A stretch of DNA of 64,000 bases, taken from NCBI GenBank assembly GCA_903848465.1, contig CAINGK010000070.1, forward strand, positions 50,195 to 114,194, given 5' to 3'. Below, one piece after another: positions 10,938 through 21,844 of this stretch (position 1 is the first letter of the stretch; every line of letters starts with the position of its first letter). The notes beneath the pieces were generated by a model, which saw nothing but the letters and a program-made list of their open reading frames with translations, did no database searches and was not told the DNA's origin. Source of the DNA: an uncultured Verrucomicrobiota bacterium. GTDB taxonomy: Bacteria > Verrucomicrobiota > Verrucomicrobiia > Verrucomicrobiales > Verrucomicrobiaceae. Both the position numbers and the translations under genes were made by a program.

Positions 10938-12947
10938 TCAGGGGTTCTTGTTTTCTTCTGGCTTGGCTGGACGGTGGGGAGGCAGGATCGTCAGGTTCAA
11001 GCGATAAACCACGCCGTCAAACGGTGTGCTGTTGGGATATTGGGCGGCTTTCAAGATGCCGAAACTTTGTCCGGCGGCGATGCCTGATTGCGGTTCCTTG
11101 GGAAATCCTTGTTCAAACGGGGCCACTCCCAGTACTTCGCTGTGACCTGGAACGGCCAGCGTGATGACGCCCCCGGTGTCAATCTGAGCACGAATATTGA
11201 AGCGGCCTTTCTCAAGCGCCGCGCCGCTGATGATCGTGCTCTGGCCGCTGGCAAACACGGTCAAAGTGGGCTGGGACGCCACGAGATGCAACGCGTAGCC
11301 GGACTGTTCGTCCCCTTGTGCCAGCAGGGTGCTGTCCTGATCCACCTGGGGATCGAACTCAAAGGCGGCATCAATGAAAACTCCCCTGCCCTGCAATTTG
11401 GGTGCCTCCTCAGCGCTAAGAACATCGCCAATGTTCAACACCAAGTCGGCCGAACCCGACGGACTGGCGGCACCAATGATTTCCGCAGCCGGGCGTGAGG
11501 CACTCTTGAACTCCTTGGGGAAAAAGGCCGCCAGCGAGGATTTCAAAGACGCGTGCTCAGGCTTCGAGGCGAGATTCGTCCACTCATGCGGATCGGCTTG
11601 ATGATCGTACAGCTCCTCGCTGCCGTCCGCATAGCGGATGTAGCGCCAGCGTTCATCGCGCGCGGCATATCCCACACTTTTGCCGCCTCCCATGCAGGTG
11701 ACGGCTGGGCGGTCGCGTTTGGCCGTTGGGGCTAGCAGCAGCGGCTTCAGACTACTGCCATCCAGGTGCTCAGGCAGTGGCAGTTTGGTGAGATCGCACA
11801 GCGTGGGATAAAGGTCCACCAGCGCCACCGGCTGCGACGAGGTGCTGTCCGGCTGGGTGACGCCCGGGGCGTAAATGGAGAGCGGCACGCGGGTCGTTGG
11901 CTCCCACAGCTTGCCCTTGTGCCACATCTGCTTTTCCCCGAGATACCAGCCGTGATCGGAGGTGAAGACGATGATCGTGTTTTTCGCGTTCGGCCCTTTT
12001 TCCACAGCTTCCAGAATGCGCCCCAGCATGGCATCGCAAAACGCCACGTTGGCCAGGTAGGCACGCACGGCCTCCTTCCAGAGATTTTTTTCCACGATCA
12101 GTTGGTGATAGCCGTCCTTGAGATGCGTCTTCGCGATGGCAGGTACATCCTCCAGGTCATCCGCCTTCACTTCCGGCAGCTTGATCGAATCGAGCGGGAA
12201 GGCGTCGAAATACTTCTGCGGCACATACCAGGGCGAATGCGGACGATAAAGGCCCAGAGCGAGAAAGAACGGCTGCTTCTGCTTTTGCGCGAGAAAATCT
12301 GCCGCAAAAGCGGCGACCAGGCCATCATCCGTCTTGTCTTCAGTAACAGAAATGCCGCCCCAGTCCCAGTGCCAGATGTTGAGGCCGTTGAAGTTTTGCC
12401 CCGTGTGAACGGGTAAATCAGGAATCTGCACACCGGGCTGTGGAAAGCGCTGGTCCCAGGCCGAATCCTGCTCAAACCCACGCCGACCGCCATGCCATCC
12501 GGCGAGTCGCCCCTGTGGCCCGCCGTGATTGGCGTGGAAGATTTTTCCTGCCGCCGCCGTCGTGTAACCTTGGGCTTTGAAATGCTCCGGCAGTGTCGGT
12601 TTGCCGACGATCTGCACGCTACGCCGCCAGTCCTGCTCATTGCCAAACACCCCGCTGGAGGACGGCAGCATGCCCGTGAGCAAGGAGGTGCGCGAAGGAT
12701 TGCACAGCGCGTAGTTGCAGTGAGCATTGGTGAAACGCATGCCCATCTTCGCTAGGCGATCTATGTTTGGCGTCACCGATTGCGGGTGCCCGCCCATCCA
12801 GCCCACGTAGTCACGCAGATCATCTGCGATGATGAACAGGACATTGGGCTTCTCGTCCGTGGAAATAGGCCTCGATTTAGGCGCTGCGCCGAGGGAGGAC
12901 GTCAGCGCAAACAGGGCAAAAAGAGTGAAGCGGCGGGCGGTCAGCAT
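10938..12947 (-). CDS. Secreted sulfatase (iduronate-2-sulfatase-like) with extra C-terminal domain
   Basis: A 669-residue sulfatase. I choose the start at 12947 because it gives a clean signal peptide (LTARRFTLFALFALTSSLG, cleavage near GAAP); the open frame extends 32 codons upstream without signal-like character. The catalytic domain carries NVLFIIADDLRDYVGWMGG, the formylglycine motif C82-N-P-S-R, and FTSDHGWYLGEKQMWHKGKLWE, typical of iduronate-2-sulfatase-like enzymes. After the usual end of the fold (LYDHQADPHEWTNLA) there are about 190 further residues predicted to be beta-rich, perhaps a carbohydrate-binding jelly roll. The gene is divergent from the ATP synthase operon. Substrate unknown. 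Confidence 0.88.
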   Translation of the reverse strand: MLTARRFTLFALFALTSSLGAAPKSRPISTDEKPNVLFIIADDLRDYVGWMGGHPQSVTPNIDRLAKMGMRFTNAHCNYALCNPSRTSLLTGMLPSSSGVFGNEQDWRRSVQIVGKPTLPEHFKAQGYTTAAAGKIFHANHGGPQGRLAGWHGGRRGFEQDSAWDQRFPQPGVQIPDLPVHTGQNFNGLNIWHWDWGGISVTEDKTDDGLVAAFAADFLAQKQKQPFFLALGLYRPHSPWYVPQKYFDAFPLDSIKLPEVKADDLEDVPAIAKTHLKDGYHQLIVEKNLWKEAVRAYLANVAFCDAMLGRILEAVEKGPNAKNTIIVFTSDHGWYLGEKQMWHKGKLWEPTTRVPLSIYAPGVTQPDSTSSQPVALVDLYPTLCDLTKLPLPEHLDGSSLKPLLLAPTAKRDRPAVTCMGGGKSVGYAARDERWRYIRYADGSEELYDHQADPHEWTNLASKPEHASLKSSLAAFFPKEFKSASRPAAEIIGAASPSGSADLVLNIGDVLSAEEAPKLQGRGVFIDAAFEFDPQVDQDSTLLAQGDEQSGYALHLVASQPTLTVFASGQSTIISGAALEKGRFNIRAQIDTGGVITLAVPGHSEVLGVAPFEQGFPKEPQSGIAAGQSFGILKAAQYPNSTPFDGVVYRLNLTILPPHRPAKPEENKNP

Positions 12948-13206
12948 CGCTGGCAAAGCTCGCACGTTGCAGTGGACCTGTCGAGCCAGTGTGTCCGGTA
13001 TTGCTCCACCGGGTGCTGAGCGACACGACGAAAGTGCCGACAAGCTGTCCCGACCAGAGTCAAAGTCGTCGTAAAAAACGCAGCATTTGGCGACTTTGTG
13101 AAATTTTTCACAAATAGGGCTTGCGACCCCCTCTCATGTGGCTAAAAAAAAGGCCGCCATCCCGACCAGACCCTACACTGGCCCTCCCCGGAAGCCCCTA
13201 CCCCTC
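12948..13206. promoter_or_regulatory. Divergent intergenic region upstream of the atp operon
   Basis: About 259 bases separate the sulfatase start from the atpB start and should hold the promoters of both. Around 13100-13120 there is an AT-rich stretch with TGTGAAATTTTTCACA (13097-13112), a perfect inverted repeat with TGTGAAA and TTTCACA-type arms. It could be part of the atp promoter or a regulator site. I see no convincing -35/-10 pair and no second gene. Confidence 0.4.
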
Positions 13207-14070
13207 ATGTTGCCCTCGTTTCTCCAACCAATCTCCTTCTCACCGCTGCTCGCGAACGTGCACAGCTATGCGTCGGAGCTTCAAAAAGAGAGCAGCAATC
13301 TGGGCTTTCTGACCAATTCCCTGGTGGTTGCCGCAGTTGTCGTCGGCATCATTCTTTGGTTCGCTGGCAAGGCGACCAAGAACATGACGCTGATCCCGCA
13401 TAAGGCGCAGAACTTCTTCGAGTTTGTGGTCGAGTTCCTTTATGGTCAGGTGGAAGGCATTGTCGGTGCCAAGATCGCCCCGCGCGTATTCCCGCTGCTT
13501 GCCACCATTTTCATTTACATTCTGGTCTCCAACTGGTTTGGCCTGCTTCCAGGCATCGGCACCATTGGCTGGGGAGAAGGCACCGGCTTCATGAGCGTCA
13601 AGGAAGTGCATGATCCCCTGCTGCGCCCGCCGACGGCTGACCTCAACATGACCTTTGGCCTCTCGGTTTCCATGTTCCTGGTGTGGCTTTACATTACCAT
13701 CAAAGAGGTGGGCGTCTGGGGCTTCCTGGTTCATACCTTTGGCCCCAAGGGCGGATTGAAAGGTCTTATGGGTGCCATGGTTGCCGCCGTCTTCCTATTC
13801 GTCGGCGTTATTGAAGTCTTCTCCATCGTTTTCCGCCCCGTCACCCTTTCTTTCCGACTGTTTGGCAACGTCCTGGCTGGTGAAAACGTGCTCCACACCA
13901 TGAGCGGCATGGGCGGTTTCGTCGGTAGCGTCTTGGCCCCGTTCCCTTTCTATTTCATGGAACTTCTGGTCGGCCTGCTGCAGGCCATCGTGTTCACGCT
14001 GCTGAGCGCCGTTTACATCCAGCTTTCCACCACTCATGACGATCATGGTCACGAGGAGGATCACCACTAA
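13207..14070 (+). CDS. atpB: ATP synthase F0 subunit a
   Basis: Membrane stator subunit that forms the proton half-channels beside the c-ring. Several hydrophobic helices are visible, including SLVVAAVVVGIILWF and the last two long helices. The essential arginine lies in LSFRLFGNVLAGE. The C-terminus is histidine/aspartate-rich. I prefer ATG 13207 (287 residues); a GTG at 13138 would add 23 Lys/Pro-rich residues not expected in this family. First gene of the operon atpB-E-F-H-A-G-D-C; no atpI is visible upstream. Confidence 0.93.
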   Translation: MLPSFLQPISFSPLLANVHSYASELQKESSNLGFLTNSLVVAAVVVGIILWFAGKATKNMTLIPHKAQNFFEFVVEFLYGQVEGIVGAKIAPRVFPLLATIFIYILVSNWFGLLPGIGTIGWGEGTGFMSVKEVHDPLLRPPTADLNMTFGLSVSMFLVWLYITIKEVGVWGFLVHTFGPKGGLKGLMGAMVAAVFLFVGVIEVFSIVFRPVTLSFRLFGNVLAGENVLHTMSGMGGFVGSVLAPFPFYFMELLVGLLQAIVFTLLSAVYIQLSTTHDDHGHEEDHH

Positions 14071-14147
14071 TCTCTGACTTTGCCTGCGGGACCATGCGCA
14101 ACGCGTGGACGCCGGTGACACAACAAACCACAAACTCGACACACACT

Positions 14148-14408
14148 ATGACACTTGAACTTATCTCCATGGCACAGGCAGCCGCAGCACACGGCGCTGA
14201 CGTCCTTCCAGCCGTCGGCGTCTCCGGCAGCATCGCCACCGGTCTCGGTGCAGGCAGCGCCGCCATCGGCGTGGGCCTCATCGGCTCCAAGGCTGTGGAA
14301 GCCGTCGGCCGCAATCCTGGCGCTTTCGGCAACATCCTGACCCTTGGCATTATCGCCATGGCTCTTGCAGAAGGCCTCGGCATTCTGTCCTTCATTCTTG
14401 GCAAGTAA
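14148..14408 (+). CDS. atpE: ATP synthase F0 subunit c
   Basis: An 86-residue proteolipid that assembles into the rotor ring. Helix 1 is glycine/alanine-rich (GLGAGSAAIGVGLIG), the polar loop is EAVGRNP, and helix 2 carries the ion-binding carboxylate Glu75 in MALAEGLGI. The position of the sodium-specific Gln in helix 1 is occupied by a hydrophobic residue and the residue after Glu75 is Gly, so the ring is predicted to carry protons. I set the start at ATG 14148; an in-frame ATG at 14094 would add 18 polar residues that do not look like part of the family. Confidence 0.93.
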   Translation: MTLELISMAQAAAAHGADVLPAVGVSGSIATGLGAGSAAIGVGLIGSKAVEAVGRNPGAFGNILTLGIIAMALAEGLGILSFILGK

Positions 14409-14480
14409 GCCCTGAATTTCGCGGCGGGCTGATCGCAGCCCGCCGCAGCTAACTCTCTCTTCCCTCTTTTTCACACTGTC

Positions 14481-15002
14481 ATGGACCAGATCAAAGGCAT
14501 CGCATATCAGATCGCAGGCGACTTCGGACTCGCTTGGGGCAAGTTCTTTGCCCAAGTCATCATCTTTATCTTGGTCTATACCATTCTCAAGAAGTACGCG
14601 TTTGGCCCCATTCTTGGCATGCTGGAGCAACGCCGCCAGCGCATCGCCGATGGCGAAGCGAAGCTCGAAAAAATCGCCCGTGACGCCGCCGAGGCCAAGC
14701 AAAACTCCCAGGCCATCATTGACAAGGCAGAGGCTGATGCGGCCCGCCTCGTGAAGGAGGCCGATGACGCCGCCAAGGCCATCCAGGAGCGCCGCCAGCA
14801 GGACGCCGTCGCCAGCGCCAACACTATCATTGCCAAGGCTCGTGAAGCCGCGCAGCTCGAACAGGAGCAGCTCATGTCCCAGCTCAAGCGTGAGTTCGGT
14901 CGCATGGTCTCAGACGCCACCAGCCGCGTCACCGGCAAGGTCCTCAACACCGACGACCAGACCCGCATCAATCAGGAAACCGCCACCCAGGTCTCCGCTT
15001 AA
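14481..15002 (+). CDS. atpF: ATP synthase F0 subunit b
   Basis: A 173-residue peripheral stalk subunit. One N-terminal membrane helix (FFAQVIIFILVYTIL) is followed by a long, charged, alanine-rich coiled coil (EKIARDAAEAKQNSQAII and onward) that dimerises and connects F0 to F1. The segment YAFGPILGMLEQRRQRIADGEA is typical of subunit b. The gene lies between atpE and atpH in the usual order; only one b gene is present, so the stalk is probably a homodimer. Confidence 0.93.
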   Translation: MDQIKGIAYQIAGDFGLAWGKFFAQVIIFILVYTILKKYAFGPILGMLEQRRQRIADGEAKLEKIARDAAEAKQNSQAIIDKAEADAARLVKEADDAAKAIQERRQQDAVASANTIIAKAREAAQLEQEQLMSQLKREFGRMVSDATSRVTGKVLNTDDQTRINQETATQVSA

Positions 15003-15023
15003 TTTTCTCGCCGCTTCGCCACC

Positions 15024-15422
15024 ATGAAGATCACCAAGGAAGCCCGCCGCACCTCTCGCCAGCTTTTCCGCGCCTGTATCGCAGACGGGAAACTGGATGA
15101 GTCACGCGTGCGCACAGTGGTCAGCAGCGTGGCCAGCAGCAAACCCCGTGGATTCATCGGCATTCTCGATGCGTTTGCCCGCCTCGTGGCCAATGAAGTG
15201 GATCGCCAGCGTGCCGCTGTAGAAAGCGCCACCGCATTAACTCCGGCCACACAATCCGAGCTTCAGACCAGCCTCTCTAAGAAGTATGGTCGCCCGCTCA
15301 CCCTTGAATTCAGTGTCAATCCAGCCCTGCTTGGCGGCATCCGCGTGAAAGTCGGTTCCGACGTTTGGGATGGCAGTGTCAAAGCCCGTCTCAAAGCCCT
15401 GTCTGATTCCCTGTCCGCCTAA
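15024..15422 (+). CDS. atpH: ATP synthase F1 subunit delta (short form)
   Basis: A 132-residue delta/OSCP-family subunit that joins the peripheral stalk to the top of F1. The C-terminal part is recognisable: ALTPATQSELQTSLSKKYG and the closing NPALLGGIRVKVGSDVWDGSVKARL, the classic delta ending. It is roughly 45 residues shorter than the common 175-180, so the N-terminal helical bundle must be reduced. Position between atpF and atpA supports the assignment. The frame has no internal stop, and the upstream gap of 21 bases leaves no room for a longer start. Confidence 0.9.
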   Translation: MKITKEARRTSRQLFRACIADGKLDESRVRTVVSSVASSKPRGFIGILDAFARLVANEVDRQRAAVESATALTPATQSELQTSLSKKYGRPLTLEFSVNPALLGGIRVKVGSDVWDGSVKARLKALSDSLSA

Positions 15423-15471
15423 TTCCCCGCCCTCAGCCCTTCCCCCTTAGCTTTTTCAAACCCGCAATACC

Positions 15472-17001
15472 ATGAGCAACATCCTCCAGGAGATCGAATC
15501 CCAAATCGCCGGCCTCAAGACCGCCGTCACGAAGTCCAATGTGGGCATCGTACGTGAAATCGGTGACGGCGCAGCCAAGATTGAAGGCTTGAGCGATGTC
15601 ATGCTGAATGAAATGATCGAGTTCCCAGGCGGTGTCTATGGTCTTGCTCTGAACCTCGAAGAAACCGAAGTTGGCTGCGTGCTTCTCGGCTCCGGCGAAA
15701 ACGTCCGTGCTGGTGATGAAGTCAAGACCACCGGTCGTCTCCTCTCCGTGCCAGTCGGCAAGAGTCTCCTAGGTCGCGTCGTGAACGCCCTCGGTCAGGC
15801 CATCGACGGCAAAGGCGACATCAAAGGTGAAGCCCAGTATCCTGTCGAAAAGCTCGCTCCTGGCATCATTGCCCGTAAGTCCGTGTCCGTCCCCGTGCAG
15901 ACCGGAATCATGAGCATCGACGCCATGATCCCGATTGGCCGTGGCCAGCGCGAGTTGATCATTGGTGACCGCTCCACCGGCAAGACCACTATCGCGGTGG
16001 ACACCATCATTTCCCAGGCTCAGCAGAACAAAGCCGCTGAACAGGGCAAGCTCAAAGGCCACAAGCCTCTCTATTGCATCTACGTCGCCATCGGCCAGAA
16101 GCAGTCGAACATCGCCCGCGTTGTCAAGACCCTCGAAGACGCTGGTGCCATGGAATACACCACCATCGTCAGCGCTTCCGCTTCTGACTCAGCGGTGAAT
16201 CAATACCTTGCCCCATATTCCGGTTGCGCCATCGGCGAGTGGTTCATGGACCAGGGCCAGGACGTTCTCATCGTGTTCGATGACCTTTCCAAGCAGGCCG
16301 TGGCCTATCGCCAGGTTTCCCTGATCCTGAAGCGTCCTTCCGGTCGTGAAGCTTATCCGGGTGACGTGTTTTATCTCCACTCCCGTCTGCTTGAGCGTTC
16401 CTGCCGCGTCAGCGAAAACTACGGCGGTGGCTCCATGACCGCTCTGCCGATCATCGAGACCCAGGCTGGTGACGTGTCCGCCTACATCCCGACGAACGTG
16501 ATCTCCATCACCGACGGCCAGATCTTCCTTGAAACCGACTTGTTCTATCAAGGCATCCGTCCTGCTATTTCCGTGGGTCTGTCCGTGTCCCGCGTGGGTT
16601 CCGCCGCTCAGACGAAAGCTATCAAGAAAGTCTCCGGCACTACGAAGCTCGATCTCGCTCAGTTCCGCGAACTCGCCGCTTTCGCCCAGTTCGGTTCCGA
16701 CCTCGACGCTGGCACGAAGGCCAAGCTCGACCGCGGTGCCCGCATCGTGGAACTCTTCAAGCAGCAGCAGTATCATCCGAAGAGCCTGCCCATCATGGTC
16801 AGCACGCTTTACGCGATGCAGAAGGGCTACTTCGATTCCGTCTCCGTGGATCGCGTGAAGGAATTCCAAGCTAAGCTGGAAGAATACCTCAGCACCCGGA
16901 AGAGTGAACTCATGGACCAGCTCGCCAACGAGAAGACTCTCGACAATGTCGAAGCCGGCCTCAAGTCCGCCCTCGACGACTTCAAGGCTTCCTGGAAGTA
17001 A
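15472..17001 (+). CDS. atpA: ATP synthase F1 subunit alpha
   Basis: A 509-residue non-catalytic nucleotide-binding subunit of F1. The N-terminal beta barrel shows [17 protein letters not shown]. The P-loop reads [15 protein letters not shown], where the common Gln is Ser. Further landmarks are [32 protein letters not shown], the [23 protein letters not shown] stretch and [14 protein letters not shown] with the arginine finger. The C-terminal helical domain is complete. Located fifth in the atp operon. Confidence 0.97.
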   Translation: MSNILQEIESQIAGLKTAVTKSNVGIVREIGDGAAKIEGLSDVMLNEMIEFPGGVYGLALNLEETEVGCVLLGSGENVRAGDEVKTTGRLLSVPVGKSLLGRVVNALGQAIDGKGDIKGEAQYPVEKLAPGIIARKSVSVPVQTGIMSIDAMIPIGRGQRELIIGDRSTGKTTIAVDTIISQAQQNKAAEQGKLKGHKPLYCIYVAIGQKQSNIARVVKTLEDAGAMEYTTIVSASASDSAVNQYLAPYSGCAIGEWFMDQGQDVLIVFDDLSKQAVAYRQVSLILKRPSGREAYPGDVFYLHSRLLERSCRVSENYGGGSMTALPIIETQAGDVSAYIPTNVISITDGQIFLETDLFYQGIRPAISVGLSVSRVGSAAQTKAIKKVSGTTKLDLAQFRELAAFAQFGSDLDAGTKAKLDRGARIVELFKQQQYHPKSLPIMVSTLYAMQKGYFDSVSVDRVKEFQAKLEEYLSTRKSELMDQLANEKTLDNVEAGLKSALDDFKASWK

Positions 17002-17044
17002 GTTGTTTTAGCTTTTCCTTTCCCATCCTTTCATCCTTTAAAAG

Positions 17045-17923
17045 ATGCCCTCCACCCGCGACATCCGACGCCGAATCAAATCGGTCAAAAACACGGCCCA
17101 AATCACCAAGGCCATGCAGCTCGTCGCGGCTGCGAAGATGAAAAAAGCGCAGGATCAGGCCAGCCATGGCCGTGCCTACGCCGAGATGCTCAATAAGGTC
17201 CTCGTCAACCTCAAGGAACACGCTGAAGAAGGCATCCACCCCTTCTTCGCCGAAGGCCAAGGAGACAAGACCCTCGTCCTCCTCATTGCCTCCGACAAAG
17301 GTCTTTGCGGTGCATTGAACACGAACCTGTTCAAAAAGCTCATCACCACGAAGATCGAAGGCGAAGTCGAATACGTCACCATCGGCAGGAAAGCTGTTCA
17401 GGCCCTCAACCGTCTGCGCCGCACTCTCCTCGCTGATTTCCCAATCAAAGACCCTGCCAAGTTCGCCGAAGTGCGTTCCGTCAGCCACTTCATCCAGGAA
17501 AAGTATCGCACGGGCGAATACAAGAAGGTGCTCGTCGTCTTCAACAATTTCATCAACACCGTCACCGTTCTTCCTTCAGTCGAGCAGCTCCTGCCCGTGA
17601 ATCCGGTGACCTTGGGTGGCAAGCGTGACTTTGGCCACGCGATCACCCCTCCTACAGCGGCTTCTCTTGAATACAAATTTGAACCCAGCGCTGAAGTGGT
17701 GTTTGAGACCGTCCTGCCACAGTACGTGAACGACACCGTCTTCCAGATGGTGCTCGAATCCCGCGCATCGGAGCACTCCAGCCGGATGGTGGCTATGAAG
17801 AACGCCACCGACAACGCCAAGCAGATGATCAAGGACCTCAGCCTTGAGTACAACAAGCTCCGTCAGGCCGCGATCACCAACGAACTCCTCGAAATCACCA
17901 CCGCCAAGATGGCTCTTGAATAA
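17045..17923 (+). CDS. atpG: ATP synthase F1 subunit gamma
   Basis: A 292-residue central rotor shaft. The N-terminal coiled coil is clear (STRDIRRRIKSVKNTAQIT, then AMQLVAAAKMKKAQ), the Rossmann-like middle has LLIASDKGLCGALN, and the C-terminal helix carries ESRASEHSSRMVAMKNATDNA, all diagnostic. It lies between atpA and atpD in the normal order, with spacings of about 40 bases. Nothing unusual in length. Confidence 0.96.
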   Translation: MPSTRDIRRRIKSVKNTAQITKAMQLVAAAKMKKAQDQASHGRAYAEMLNKVLVNLKEHAEEGIHPFFAEGQGDKTLVLLIASDKGLCGALNTNLFKKLITTKIEGEVEYVTIGRKAVQALNRLRRTLLADFPIKDPAKFAEVRSVSHFIQEKYRTGEYKKVLVVFNNFINTVTVLPSVEQLLPVNPVTLGGKRDFGHAITPPTAASLEYKFEPSAEVVFETVLPQYVNDTVFQMVLESRASEHSSRMVAMKNATDNAKQMIKDLSLEYNKLRQAAITNELLEITTAKMALE

Positions 17924-19420
<1,497 letters not shown>

Positions 19421-19502
19421 TCCACTGTGCCGTTCATTCTTGGCGGCGCACTCATTCGTCATTCTGATTTCGTCATTCGTCATTAACCGTTCCGCCTAGC
19501 TC

Positions 19503-19919
19503 ATGCCTCTTAAACTGGAAATAGTCACACCTGAAGCCCGCATCTACTCCGATGAGGTAGATACCGTCGTGCTTCCGGGGTATGAGGGCGAAATGGGCGT
19601 CTTGCCCGCGCACAGCAACCTCGTGACCACTCTGCTCCCCGGCGAGTTGCGCATCACCAAAGGTGGCAAAACGATTGAGCTAGCTGTGGGTGAAGGCTTG
19701 GTCGAAGTGACTGGCACCGTCACGCGCATCCTCACAGACAGCGCTGTTGACGCCGACAAGATCGACGAAAAAGCCGCTGAAGAAGCCATCGCTCGCGCCA
19801 AGAAGTCGCTCGAAAACGTCAAGCCTGGCGAACAGCAGGAAGAAGTCGCCGCCGCCATGGCAGCAATCCAGCGCGCCACCATCCATCTCAACATCAAGCG
19901 CAGACGCAAGACCGTCTGA
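19503..19919 (+). CDS. atpC: ATP synthase F1 subunit epsilon
   Basis: A 138-residue regulatory rotor subunit. The N-terminal beta sandwich has LEIVTPEARIYSDEVDTVVLPGYEGEMGVLPAHS, typical of the family, and the C-terminal helical hairpin (EEAIARAKKSLENV) ends in a basic tail. It closes the atp operon, about 80 bases after atpD, and is followed by a strong intrinsic terminator. Confidence 0.95.
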   Translation: MPLKLEIVTPEARIYSDEVDTVVLPGYEGEMGVLPAHSNLVTTLLPGELRITKGGKTIELAVGEGLVEVTGTVTRILTDSAVDADKIDEKAAEEAIARAKKSLENVKPGEQQEEVAAAMAAIQRATIHLNIKRRRKTV

Positions 19920-19958
19920 GTTTGGACCAATAACCAGGCTCCTCACAGGAGCCCCGCA

Positions 19959-19988
19959 GACCATGAGATTCCAATCTCATGGTCTTTT
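19959..19988 (+). terminator. Intrinsic terminator of the atp operon
   Basis: A perfect 12-base inverted repeat (GACCATGAGATT and its complement) with only CC between the arms is followed by TTTT. It lies 40 bases after the atpC stop and just before the convergent lipoprotein gene, so it may serve both strands. Confidence 0.85.
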
Positions 19989-19999
19989 GCTTTCCACCA

Positions 20000-20542
20000 T
20001 TACCGCCCGATCGAGAACGAATCCACGATCCGCTGCACCGCAGGTCCCTTCGTAACCGGCATGCCATAGTAGGCAAACAGCAGCCCGATCATCTGCCTCT
20101 GGTGAATGAACGTATAGTTCAGCAGCGACTGATGCGTGCCCGGCTTCTGCATCTCATAGCGCATCGCCTCACGGCCGCCAACTGTCACCAGTTGCGGTTT
20201 GCTGAACTTGGTGAAACCCTTCTGGCTCCAGGCGCGCAGGAAATCCTTGGTGAAAGTCGGATCCTTCACACCTGCATGGCTCGTGTCAGGCGCAGTGATC
20301 AGCGCAAACACCATTCCCCCGGGCTGCTCGCCATTATCATGCGCTGCGCCCAGCAGGCGTCCCCCGCCCTTCGTTTTCGGCATCGTCTTCCAGCCGTCCG
20401 GCAGAAAGAACGAGATGTGCTGGCTGGGAAAGGAGATCATCTCACCACCCGGCACCGGCTGGCGTTGCGGCTTTGAGGCCGTGGCACAGCTCATCAATGA
20501 CAGGGCGCTCGTGAGCAGGAGAAACAAGGAAACTTTCTTCAT
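20000..20542 (-). CDS. Putative lipoprotein
   Basis: A 180-residue protein of unknown function. The chosen start at 20542 gives a lipoprotein signal (KKVSLFLLLTSALS with lipobox LMSC), so it is likely anchored to a membrane. The mature part has SFPSQHISFFLPDGWKTMP, a GGREAMRYEMQ segment and YTFIHQRQMIGLLFAYYG, which resemble the small PsbP/DcrB-like beta proteins often seen as lipoproteins; this resemblance is by eye only. The frame is open 41 codons further upstream, but that part has no signal-like character. It converges on the atp operon. Confidence 0.65.
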   Translation of the reverse strand: MKKVSLFLLLTSALSLMSCATASKPQRQPVPGGEMISFPSQHISFFLPDGWKTMPKTKGGGRLLGAAHDNGEQPGGMVFALITAPDTSHAGVKDPTFTKDFLRAWSQKGFTKFSKPQLVTVGGREAMRYEMQKPGTHQSLLNYTFIHQRQMIGLLFAYYGMPVTKGPAVQRIVDSFSIGR

Positions 20543-20816
20543 GGTGGGTTCCCGCAGTTGCCGCGTACCCCGCCCGGGGTCAAGCAGCAAAGTACCAAGC
20601 CGTATGCCCAAAATTTTCATCAGCCCCATGGTATCCGCATCCCCCCGACCAGCTCCTCCGGCCAATTTTCCATTCTCAGTTTTCAGTTCTCAGTTTGCAA
20701 TTTCAGTATCCCCCCGCAACTCACCACACACCCAACCGAATTCCAACGCGCCCCCACCTTTGTAGTTGGCATCTCCCGCATTCCCCCGGAGTCTCCACCA
20801 CCAACCTATCTCCCCT

Positions 20817-21809
20817 ATGTCCACTGCCTTTGGCTGTTTTATTGGATTCCTCGTCTGGTTTCTCATGCGTTACCTGATCGCCGGGTTTTATACGGTGAAC
20901 CAAAACGAACGTGCGGTCAAAACCAGCTTCGGCCGTGCACAGCGTGTCGGTGATCTCCGCACGATCGATGACCCCGTCGCCGAGCACCTAACCGCCGATC
21001 AGAAACTGCGCTACGACTACCCGCAGGTGCAAGTCATCCCGCCGGGCGGGCCCTATTTTAAATGGCCCTGGGAGAAGGTGTACAAGGTGGACATCGCCAC
21101 CAGCACCGTCAACATGGCCTGGGATCCCGATGACCCCACCGCGAACAGTTCGGGCAGCATTCTCGATGCCGTCACCAAGGACCAGCTCAATGTCGGGCTC
21201 AACGGCCAGATCCGCTTTCGTGTCTCCGACCGCAATCTCTACGCCTTCGTCTTCGGTGTGAAGAACGCGTATGCTCACGTCATGGGCTACTTCGTCAGCG
21301 TGCTGCGCGAGCGCATCGCCACCTTTGAAGCACCGCCGGAACCCGGCATCGCCGATGGCGAGCACACCGGCGCCGCCTCCACCATCGGCATCTCCATCAA
21401 CGACATCCGCAAAAACATGCGCGATCTCAACGAGCACATGGATCATGAATGCCAAAGTTCCTCCGCACGCTACGGCATCGTGCTGGATGCTTCCCTGATC
21501 ACCGGTATCGACCCTCCGCATGAAGTCGAGTCCGCCCTCGCCGCCATCAACACCGCCTACAATCAGGTCTCCTCAGACATCAGCCTCGCCCAGGCCAGCG
21601 CCGACCAGAAGATCGTGCAATCCCAGCGCGCCGTCGAAATCGAAACCCTCAAAGCCCAGGCTGAAGTCGAACCTCTGAAGTGTCTCGCCTCCCAGCTTCT
21701 CGACCTGAAATCTCGTGGCAGCGCCGCCCTGCGCTCCTACGTGCGTAATGTCCGCCTCGCCCTGTTCGACAAAGCCAGCCAGGTCTTCGTCGAAACCCGC
21801 CGCGATTAA
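20817..21809 (+). CDS. SPFH/band 7 domain membrane protein (first of a pair)
   Basis: A 330-residue protein with an N-terminal membrane segment (FIGFLVWFLMRYLIAGFYTV) followed by an SPFH domain, seen as TVNQNERAVKTSFGRAQRV, GLNGQIRFRVSDRNLYAFVF and YFVSVLRERI. The latter part is helical and charged (SLAQASADQKIVQSQRA, then IETLKAQAEVE), as in HflK/stomatin-like proteins that form large membrane rings or scaffolds. I take ATG 20817 as start, immediately before the membrane segment. The next gene, 35 bases downstream, encodes another SPFH protein, so the two probably form a hetero-oligomer as HflK/HflC do. No protease gene is adjacent. Confidence 0.8.
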   Translation: MSTAFGCFIGFLVWFLMRYLIAGFYTVNQNERAVKTSFGRAQRVGDLRTIDDPVAEHLTADQKLRYDYPQVQVIPPGGPYFKWPWEKVYKVDIATSTVNMAWDPDDPTANSSGSILDAVTKDQLNVGLNGQIRFRVSDRNLYAFVFGVKNAYAHVMGYFVSVLRERIATFEAPPEPGIADGEHTGAASTIGISINDIRKNMRDLNEHMDHECQSSSARYGIVLDASLITGIDPPHEVESALAAINTAYNQVSSDISLAQASADQKIVQSQRAVEIETLKAQAEVEPLKCLASQLLDLKSRGSAALRSYVRNVRLALFDKASQVFVETRRD

Positions 21810-21844
21810 ACCAAGCACAAAGAACCAAGAACAAGGAACTTCTT